This document shows, piece after piece, positions 1 through 5,327 of a stretch of DNA of 6,571 bases. A program made the position numbers and the translations under genes. This stretch comes from Planctomycetaceae bacterium (GTDB lineage Bacteria; Planctomycetota; Planctomycetia; Pirellulales; Thermoguttaceae). Below the pieces are notes generated by a model. The model ran no database searches and was not told the DNA's origin. It saw nothing but the letters and a program-made list of their open reading frames with translations. The stretch is from assembly GCA_009783865.1 (NCBI GenBank), contig WRCR01000234.1:1-6571 (forward strand), written 5' to 3'. Within the stretch, counting starts at the first letter, position 1. Each line of letters starts with the position of its first letter.

Positions 1-2
1 CA

Positions 3-890
3 GCAAAAGAAGCACCGAAAGATGTTGTTCTCGATGCTATGTCCGGTGCATCAAGAACGCATACTAACTGGGCGAAGTTTGCCGACCTGAAAAAGAAAAT
101 GACAACGGCAACTATCGGCGGCATCGAATTCAGCCGAATGATGATGGGCGGCAACCTCATCGGCGGCTGGGCGCACGCTCGTGATTTAATGTACGTCTCC
201 GATTTAGTGAAAGCATATCACACCCGCGATAAAATCATTGCGACTTTCAAAATGGGAGAAGCATGCGGCATCAATGTCTATATGGGACATCATTCCCACA
301 TCGGTATTATGACCGACTATTGGGAAAAAGCAGATGGTACAATGCAATTCATCGCAGACTGCTCCACGATTGACGGGGCGTTGAACTGCGTAGAAAAGGG
401 TGCCGCCGCCGTTTATCTTCAAGGCGAAATGGGAGACCGCTATGTCCGCGAAGAAAAGTTTGACGAAATAGCCGTCTTCATTGAAAGATTGAAAAAAGAG
501 GAATTGCCGGTCGGATTGGGCGCGCACCGCATTGAAACCATCAAAGCGTGTGTTGAAAAGGGATTCAAACCGGACTTCTGGATGAAGACAATTCACCACG
601 GCAATTACTGGTCGCGGCATGCCGATAAACCGGAGCGGGACAATGTGTACGACCGCCAGCCGGAAGAGACCATTGCCTTTATGAAGACGTTAAAACAGCC
701 GTGGATTGGCTTCAAAACAATGGCAGCCGGTGCAATTAAACCGCAGGACGGTTTTCGCTTTGCGTTTGAATCCGGTGCGGATTTCATTTGCGTCGGAATG
801 TATGATTTTCAGGTCGTCGATGATGTCAATATCTGCATGAACATACTGGATTCCAGCATCAAGCGGGAACGCCCGTGGTGTTTTACGTAA
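3..890 (+). CDS. TIM-barrel aldo/keto-reductase-like protein, 5' end outside the window
   Basis: The frame is open from base 3 with no stop, and the codons before the first ATG (base 39) read AKEAPKDVVLDA, so the true start lies upstream and this is the C-terminal part of a longer protein. Numbering from the ATG at 39 gives 283 residues. Visible landmarks are GGNLIGGWAHARDL at about 37-50, a His cluster YMGHHSHIG at 81-89, KTIHHGNYWSRH at 183-194, and the late-barrel segment KTMAAGAI...GADFICVGMYDFQV at 226-259, which looks like beta7-beta8 of a TIM barrel with an anion-binding loop. From memory, this pattern matches a conserved family common in Planctomycetes and often labelled aldo/keto reductase or hypothetical protein, sometimes with a Tat signal. 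I do not see the classical AKR Asp-Tyr-Lys-His tetrad with confidence, so the reaction and substrate are unknown. The clustered histidines could bind metal (inference). The C-terminus RERPWCFT looks natural, so the 3' end is intact. Confidence 0.85.
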   Translation, partial: AKEAPKDVVLDAMSGASRTHTNWAKFADLKKKMTTATIGGIEFSRMMMGGNLIGGWAHARDLMYVSDLVKAYHTRDKIIATFKMGEACGINVYMGHHSHIGIMTDYWEKADGTMQFIADCSTIDGALNCVEKGAAAVYLQGEMGDRYVREEKFDEIAVFIERLKKEELPVGLGAHRIETIKACVEKGFKPDFWMKTIHHGNYWSRHADKPERDNVYDRQPEETIAFMKTLKQPWIGFKTMAAGAIKPQDGFRFAFESGADFICVGMYDFQVVDDVNICMNILDSSIKRERPWCFT

Positions 891-941
891 AACAGCCGGA
901 GTACCGGATAGACCGTTTTTAGATTTGGCGTGACAAATTCC

Positions 942-1022
942 CGTCACCCCCGCGAAGGCGGGGGTCTAGAGAATGGACATAAACCCTTATACGTCTAGAT
1001 TCCCGCCTTCGCGGGAATGACG
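942..1022. repeat. Paired-hairpin intergenic palindrome (REP/MITE-like, GTCATTCCCGC...GCGGG type)
   Basis: Two 29-nt arms, 942-970 and 994-1022, are inverted copies of each other around a 23-nt spacer. They begin with CGTCA and end with TGACG, and the sequence TCTAGA faces inward at both inner ends. Each arm is also a hairpin. The left one pairs 946-953 with 958-965 (8 bp, loop GAAG). The right one pairs 999-1006 with 1011-1018 (8 bp, loop CTTC). The motif resembles the dispersed GTCATTCCCGCGAAGGCGGGAAT repeats found in many bacterial genomes and the dRS3-like elements of Neisseria (recognition from memory). No transposase is present, so if it is mobile it must be moved in trans. It lies between two plus-strand genes and could also act as a transcript-end or mRNA-stabilising structure. 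No clear target-site duplication is visible. Confidence 0.85.
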
Positions 1023-1082
1023 AAAGCGAATTCCAGCAGTCCACACCAATTCCCAATATACTCTAAATGTATAAATAAATTT

Positions 1083-1868
1083 ATGTCCCCTTTTACAATT
1101 TCCGTTTCCTGCGCAAAGAGAACCGATGAAGTCCAACTCGGTGTCAACTCCGGTAAAACGAGGGTTTGTTTCGGCAACTGGAAGTACGATATTTTGCTCA
1201 ACGGCGTAAAATTACTGCCGGACGGCAACTGGGAAGAGACCTGTTCGAATCAGGATAACGATTGCGATTATCTCGAAATAGAATTACCGTTGACGGAGAA
1301 TTGTACTCTGCAACGGTTTTTTCTTCTCGACCACAAAGATAAACTTTTTCTCTGCGGCGATACTGTGATGCGGGAGGACGAATTGAACAAACCTTGTTCG
1401 CTGGAGTATGAAACAGCGTTGCCGCTGTCGGAAAATTTGCAGATGTTGAAACGCAGTAAATCCGGTGCCTTGCTTTTCGGGAATCAAAAGGAAAAGCAGG
1501 TTTGCCGGCTGTTTCCGTTTTTTTCACAAACGGATGCCCGTGTTTCTGACGAACATCACTTCAAAGCGGTGCAGAATGGTAGTGCTTTGTTTGCGGCGTT
1601 TTGCATTGATTTGCATCCGCAGCGGTTCGGTACGGATTGTAATTGGAAACCGTTGACGGTGGGTGAAGAGCGGCAGAAGGTTTCGCCGGATGGAGCGGCG
1701 GCGTTCCATTTTCAATTGGGCAAGCAGGATTTTCTGTTGTATCGTTCGATGAGTGCGCCGGCGAATCGGACGTTTTTCGGTCATAATTTGATAGATGATT
1801 TTTGTTTTGCAAGATTTGACGCAAAGAAGGGAGTCGAGGGATTGGTCGAGGTGCAGGCAGAGGATTGA
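1083..1868 (+). CDS. Hypothetical beta-rich protein, possibly a remnant of a larger one
   Basis: I do not recognise this protein with confidence. The ATG at 1083 gives 261 residues. The frame also has an earlier ATG at 1017, but that one lies inside the right hairpin of the 942-1022 repeat, and the 22 residues it would add look non-homologous and low in structure, so 1083 is preferred. No Shine-Dalgarno sequence precedes either start. The protein has alternating short hydrophobic strands, no signal peptide, no membrane segment and at least eight cysteines. It looks like a soluble, mainly beta fold. The C-terminal 42 residues, with YRSMSAPANRTFFGHNL followed by CFARFD and an acidic end, are the most family-like part and vaguely recall the C-terminus of large planctomycete hypothetical proteins. 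If so, the repeat may have replaced the original 5' end. The next element downstream is the tRNA, 62 bp away. Confidence 0.65.
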   Translation: MSPFTISVSCAKRTDEVQLGVNSGKTRVCFGNWKYDILLNGVKLLPDGNWEETCSNQDNDCDYLEIELPLTENCTLQRFFLLDHKDKLFLCGDTVMREDELNKPCSLEYETALPLSENLQMLKRSKSGALLFGNQKEKQVCRLFPFFSQTDARVSDEHHFKAVQNGSALFAAFCIDLHPQRFGTDCNWKPLTVGEERQKVSPDGAAAFHFQLGKQDFLLYRSMSAPANRTFFGHNLIDDFCFARFDAKKGVEGLVEVQAED

Positions 1869-1882
1869 GTTTTTTTCGGGGC

Positions 1883-1910
1883 TTGCCGAAACCGGTTTTT
1901 CTGTTAGAAT
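1883..1910 (+). promoter_or_regulatory. Probable sigma-70-type promoter of the tRNA-Thr gene
   Basis: TTGCCG at 1883-1888 (four of six matches to the -35 consensus) is separated by 16 bp from TAGAAT at 1905-1910 (five of six matches to -10). Transcription would begin around 1917, about 14 nt before the mature tRNA 5' end, a normal leader length for RNase P processing. It lies in the 62-bp gap after the preceding gene. This is a consensus match only. Confidence 0.5.
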
Positions 1911-1930
1911 TACTGCTTGTAGTTATTTTT

Positions 1931-2003
1931 GCCCGCGTAGCTCAATTGGCAGAGCGCAGCATTCGTAATGCTGAGGTTGTGGGTTCAACTCCCACCGAGG
2001 GCT
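1931..2003 (+). tRNA. tRNA-Thr (anticodon CGT)
   Basis: The 73 nt fold as a full cloverleaf. The acceptor stem is 1931-1937 with 1996-2002. The D stem is GCTC/GAGC (1940-1943 with 1952-1955). The anticodon stem is CAGCA/TGCTG with the 7-nt loop TTCGTAA, placing the anticodon CGT at 1964-1966. The variable loop has five nt. The T stem is GTGGG/CCCAC with loop TTCAACT. It reads the threonine codon ACG. The discriminator base is T2003, which is compatible with threonine tRNAs. The CCA end is not encoded and must be added by nucleotidyltransferase. The acceptor stem has one G-A mismatch at the 5-68 pair (1935 with 1998), while all other stems pair fully. Confidence 0.95.
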
Positions 2004-2053
2004 TTGACGTAAAGTCAATAATAGCAACATCTTCGTACCTTTATTTCGTACAA

Positions 2054-4042
2054 TTACCCCGTAAAATACGCATAAATCGCAATGATAATCGCAACGAGAC
2101 CAAAGGTCAACACAACATCAAGCGCAGTCCAACTCTCATGCGTTTCCTTGCGTTGCTCTTCTGTTGACGTTCCGTAAGTCAAACCGACAATTTGCTCCTC
2201 ACGCGGCTTCGGTGTCAGCAAACTGACGACAACAATGAAAAACGAAGAAATCGCCGCAAGGTAAATCGCAATGAACGTAAAACTCGTCGTCGCAAATTGA
2301 TGTACGATACCCCCTTGTACAAAAAATGCAGGCCAACAACCGGTGATGTTCAGTATTTCCAACCCAAGCCGCAGCATACCGAGAATGAAGCCGACTATCA
2401 ACCCCGTCATGCAGCCGTAGGCGTTGACCCGTTTGGAAAAAATGCCGATGAAAAACACCATTGCAATCGGCGGCGCAATGTACGACTGCACACTTTGCAG
2501 ATATTCGTACAGCGTACCGGGAATGAATTGTATCACCGGTATCCACGCCAAACCGAGGAACACCATCACGGCAGTTGCGATGCGACCGACCCAAACGAGT
2601 TGCGTTTCCGAAGCGGTCGGATGAATTTTCGTGTAAATATCCATCGTGAAGAGTGCCGAACAGGAATTGAACACCGAAGCGAGCGAACTCATCAGCGCGG
2701 CAAGCAAGGCACCGATGACAATGCCTTTCAAACCGATGGGCAGCACCTCTTTGACGAGAATCGGAAACGCCTGATTCGGGTCATGCAGGACTTCCGGTCC
2801 GAGTTTCCCCTGAACGGCAAGAGCGTAAGCAATCATTCCCGGTACGATAAAGAGAAAAATCGGTGTCAGTTTCAGATAGGCTCCGAAGATCGTTCCCCGT
2901 CGTGCTTCCCGCTGGTTCTTCGCCGCTAGGGTTCGCTGGACGATGTATTGGTCAGTACACCAGTACCAGAAGCCGACTATCGGCGCGCCGAACAGCAGCC
3001 CAAACCACGGAAACTGCGGGTCGCTGTTCGGCTTCCAAAGATTGAAATGGTCGGTCTTGACGCGGCGTTCCTCGGGTGGATTAGCCGGTACAAGCCCGCG
3101 ATATGCCTGATAATAATCATCAGAGTTGACTGAATATGTTTGAACCGATGCAAAAACCTCTGGCGTACAACGCTCTTGGAGGTTTTCCTTCTTGATTTCT
3201 TCTTCGGTCAGACTTTCAGTGACGGTGTAAAGTTTGTCGCTGTTGATTGTCTTGGGTCTTTTTATGTAAATATCTTTTCCGTCTTTGTCTTTCAAGAACA
3301 TCGACCCATCCGGCTCACCGCCGAGAAAAATGTCAGACCCATTGACGATTCTGTAAGCAACTATCTTATCCGTTCCTTGCACGGTTTCCTTGAGCGAGTT
3401 CCAACCGCCGACCTGATACAAGCCGATGAAGAGAACGCAGGCGGTGCCGAGCAGAAGAACGCCGGTTTGCATAAGTTCGGTGTACAGCACGGCACGGAGT
3501 CCGCCAAGAATCGTGTAGAGTCCCGTAACGACGACCATGACAACGGCACCGAGCCAGAAATTGTCCATCCACGGCACCAGCGGCACCGGAAACAACGCCT
3601 TGAACACGATACCGCCAGCGAAGAGCGCAACAGAAATTTTCGTGAACACGTAAGCAATCAAACTGACGACGGAGAGAAACCAGCGTGCCGCCGGAGAATA
3701 ACGGCGTTCGAGGAACTCCGGCATAGTATAAACACCGCTTCGCATATAAAACGGTACGAAAACCCAGCCGAGAACGAGCAGAATCCATGCGTGCAGTTCG
3801 AAATGCGCCATTGCCATGCCGTTGGATGCAGCGGTGCCTGCGAGTCCTACGAGATGTTCCGAACCGATGTTTGATGCAAAGAGCGACGACCCGATGATGA
3901 GCCAACCGGCGTGTCTGCCCGCTAGGAAGTAATCCTTCGAGGATTTGTTTTGTTGCCGAATCACCCACCAAGCGATGCCTAGCAGGACGGCAAAGTATGC
4001 CGTCAGAGTCGCCCAGTCCACGAAACCGAGAGTGTTGTTCAT
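2054..4042 (-). CDS. SGLT-type sodium/solute symporter (SSS family), predicted sugar transporter
   Basis: A 662-residue polytopic inner-membrane protein with about 14 hydrophobic segments. It couples sodium entry to solute uptake in the LeuT-like fold. Family signatures are SNIGSEHLVGLAGTAAS at 57-73, FWYWCTDQYIVQR at 358-370, and ALMSSLASVFNS...FTMDIY at 449-470. By alignment from memory to human SGLT1, sugar-contact residues are kept: N58 (N78), H63 (H83), E82 (E102), Y360/W361 (Y290/W291), K391 (K321), E513 (D454) and Q516 (Q457). The Na2-site serine pair is S452/S453. A sugar or sugar-like substrate is therefore likely. Residues about 224-329 form a hydrophilic insertion in the loop after the segment ending near 212, much longer than in typical relatives and predicted to face outward. 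The ATG at 4042 has no good Shine-Dalgarno. The start lies 30 nt downstream of the small gene on the same strand, suggesting co-transcription. Its 3' end converges on the tRNA 50 bp away. Confidence 0.93.
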   Translation of the reverse strand: MNNTLGFVDWATLTAYFAVLLGIAWWVIRQQNKSSKDYFLAGRHAGWLIIGSSLFASNIGSEHLVGLAGTAASNGMAMAHFELHAWILLVLGWVFVPFYMRSGVYTMPEFLERRYSPAARWFLSVVSLIAYVFTKISVALFAGGIVFKALFPVPLVPWMDNFWLGAVVMVVVTGLYTILGGLRAVLYTELMQTGVLLLGTACVLFIGLYQVGGWNSLKETVQGTDKIVAYRIVNGSDIFLGGEPDGSMFLKDKDGKDIYIKRPKTINSDKLYTVTESLTEEEIKKENLQERCTPEVFASVQTYSVNSDDYYQAYRGLVPANPPEERRVKTDHFNLWKPNSDPQFPWFGLLFGAPIVGFWYWCTDQYIVQRTLAAKNQREARRGTIFGAYLKLTPIFLFIVPGMIAYALAVQGKLGPEVLHDPNQAFPILVKEVLPIGLKGIVIGALLAALMSSLASVFNSCSALFTMDIYTKIHPTASETQLVWVGRIATAVMVFLGLAWIPVIQFIPGTLYEYLQSVQSYIAPPIAMVFFIGIFSKRVNAYGCMTGLIVGFILGMLRLGLEILNITGCWPAFFVQGGIVHQFATTSFTFIAIYLAAISSFFIVVVSLLTPKPREEQIVGLTYGTSTEEQRKETHESWTALDVVLTFGLVAIIIAIYAYFTG

Positions 4043-4072
4043 GATTGTGAATGTGTAAGGTAGGAACCGGTA

Positions 4073-4297
4073 TTAAGAGGTTTTTTGTTTGTTTTTTCTC
4101 TTTAATTTACGGCGTTTCGCAAGGTCATTCCGTCTTTGCTCCCCGCGTTCACGGGATTGCCGCAAATAGGCGAGCCATTCTTCGGTTGTCAGGTCCTTGA
4201 TTTCCTGATAAATTTGAAACTGAGTTTCTTGCTTCCATTTAAGGACATCGAAATCGGGAATGATCTCCGGAGGCCAAATCATGTCATGTGTTTTCAT
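4073..4297 (-). CDS. Small antitoxin-like hypothetical protein (74 aa)
   Basis: A 74-residue basic protein starting MKTHDMIWPPEI. The frame stays open upstream to 4693, but that part is the antisense/shifted shadow of the pseudopilin gene and is arginine-rich nonsense. The start at 4297 is preferred because GAGG lies six nt upstream and a good promoter lies 59 nt upstream. The core, DFDVLKWKQETQFQIYQEIK at 15-34 followed by DLTTEEWLAYLRQSRERG (35-52), resembles small orphan or antitoxin-type proteins of the pattern D-x-V-x-x-K ... I-Y-E-E-T/I-K ... L-T-x-E-E-x-L-A-Y seen beside RelE/ParE-like toxins (family memory, not searched). The C-terminus from about 53 is a Lys/Arg-rich tail that may bind nucleic acid. 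No toxin partner is visible: the upstream gene is a pseudopilin and the downstream gene is a symporter. It may be an orphan antitoxin, or a small protein of unrelated function. Confidence 0.65.
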   Translation of the reverse strand: MKTHDMIWPPEIIPDFDVLKWKQETQFQIYQEIKDLTTEEWLAYLRQSRERGEQRRNDLAKRRKLKRKNKQKTS

Positions 4298-4303
4298 TGA
4301 TAA

Positions 4304-4307
4304 CCTC
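4304..4307 (-). promoter_or_regulatory. Shine-Dalgarno that sets the start of the small gene
   Basis: On the minus strand GAGG precedes the ATG at 4297 with a 6-nt spacer (TTATCA). It overlaps an alternative in-frame ATG at 4309, which has a poorer upstream match. It is one of the few recognisable ribosome binding sites in the window. Confidence 0.55.
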
Positions 4308-4355
4308 ATAAGGAGTTCGGATTTCGAGGGGTTGATATGCGAAACACCAAACGAA

Positions 4356-4384
4356 ATTATAATACTGCCCTGACTGACTTGCAA
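4356..4384 (-). promoter_or_regulatory. Sigma-70-type promoter for the small gene and symporter
   Basis: Read on the minus strand, TTGCAA (4384-4379, four of six matches) is followed after exactly 17 bp by a perfect TATAAT (4361-4356). Transcription would start near 4349, giving a leader of about 50 nt before the ATG at 4297. The -35 begins only 11 nt after the stop codon of the pseudopilin gene, so this promoter separates the downstream pair from the methyltransferase-pseudopilin unit. No separate promoter is seen in the 30-nt gap before the symporter. Confidence 0.7.
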
Positions 4385-4394
4385 TGGGTGTCTC

Positions 4395-5327
4395 TCATCT
4401 ATTCCTAATCCAAGTTTCCTGAGGACCGCTTGGTTCTTGCACCGGCGGAACCGGCGGTTGAACCGGTGTTTCAAGCAACGGCGGAGGAGGCGGAGGCGGA
4501 AATGCCGGCTCCTTCTTCGGGGCAGTCCGGCGTTTGTAATCCTCAAACTTGCGGACAGGCGATGCCGGAAGATAAACCACCATCCGCTGCTGTATCGGCG
4601 CAGGCAACTCCAATTGCCGAAGCATCTCGTCAATGCTGCCCGACTGACTGCCTTGCTGTCTCCGCACTTTAGCGGCATTAGCCAGCGAAACACTTCGCAA
4701 GTCCGCCTCTATCGCAACCGGCAAACCGTTCCGCTGCAAGGATTCCCACGAATCACTCCACGATGTACCGTCAAAATACCGAAAGCGGCAATCAATAATT
4801 TCCGGTGCGGACAAGCGGCTTCCTTCGGGACCCGGCGCATTCAAGTCCGGCGTTTCAAAGTCGATTTCCCGCCGCGTCAGTCCCTCGGTATTATTAAAAA
4901 CATAGAACACCGTTTTCAACTCTGCCGCTTTTGGCTGTGAAGGTGAAACCGTTCCGAACTGGGCAACCCGCTGTTCCGGTTCAAGTTGCGCAAACGGATT
5001 GATTTCGATAACATCAATCCGCAGTGTCTGCGCATTACCGCTCAAACCGAATCGGCGGATGTCGTCATCGCCGCCGCTGCCCTTGAACGGATGTATTGGG
5101 TCTTGAATCGCCGCCCGCAAATCGTCTTCGAGTAGTTGCGCCAAAGAACGGACAAGTTGTGACCGCTCCGCAAGTTGACTTCCCCGCGTTTGAGAACGGG
5201 TAAAAAGAGCGATGACATTCCAGAGAATACTCAACAGAATGACAAAAAGTCCCAGCGCAACCATTACTTCCATCAAAGTGAAGGAGGAATGTTTACTTGT
5301 ATTTCTAACTCTGTTAAGTTTCGTCAT
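4395..5327 (-). CDS. GspJ-like minor pseudopilin (type II secretion), proline-rich C-terminus
   Basis: A 310-residue protein with a type IV prepilin/pseudopilin N-terminus: basic leader (residues 1-15), then FTLMEVMVALGLFVILL from F16 (+1) with the conserved glutamate E20 at +5, and a hydrophobic helix to about 43. Prepilin peptidase should cut before F16, but the -1 residue is Ser instead of the usual Gly. The following segment SLAQLLEDDLRAAI (61-74), the region IIDCRFRYFDGTSW (177-190) with W194 and LPVAIEADL (202-210), and the strand RMVVYLPAS (248-256) match the GspJ pattern. GspJ sits at the tip of the type II secretion pseudopilus with GspI and GspK. Residues from about 268 form a proline-rich tail absent from typical GspJ, including seven prolines at 277-283. 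Its ATG overlaps the end of the methyltransferase gene by 14 nt, implying translational coupling. No other secretion gene is in view. It could alternatively serve a type IV pilus-like system. Confidence 0.85.
   Translation of the reverse strand: MTKLNRVRNTSKHSSFTLMEVMVALGLFVILLSILWNVIALFTRSQTRGSQLAERSQLVRSLAQLLEDDLRAAIQDPIHPFKGSGGDDDIRRFGLSGNAQTLRIDVIEINPFAQLEPEQRVAQFGTVSPSQPKAAELKTVFYVFNNTEGLTRREIDFETPDLNAPGPEGSRLSAPEIIDCRFRYFDGTSWSDSWESLQRNGLPVAIEADLRSVSLANAAKVRRQQGSQSGSIDEMLRQLELPAPIQQRMVVYLPASPVRKFEDYKRRTAPKKEPAFPPPPPPPLLETPVQPPVPPVQEPSGPQETWIRNR

Noticed and set aside
942..1022. CRISPR repeats or a complete insertion sequence
   Set aside because: There are only two inverted arms, not direct repeats with spacers, and the 23-nt spacer has no coding capacity.
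1867..1887. T-run after the 1083-1868 gene as an intrinsic terminator
   Set aside because: The seven T residues have no stable hairpin immediately upstream.
2004..2018. TTGAC-GTAAA-GTCAA hairpin after the tRNA as a terminator
   Set aside because: The stem is only 5 bp, AT-leaning, and is followed by no run of T on either strand. It is too weak to call.
2192..3874. Long plus-strand reading frames (2192-2929 and 3140-3874) opposite the symporter
   Set aside because: They are antisense to a gene with clear family motifs, and their translations are Arg/Asn/His/Glu-rich with no recognisable fold. They are shadows of the symporter's codon pattern.
4298..4693. N-terminal extension of the small minus-strand gene back to 4693
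   Set aside because: This part overlaps the pseudopilin in another frame, is Arg/Cys-rich nonsense, and runs through the promoter and the untranslated leader at 4298-4394.
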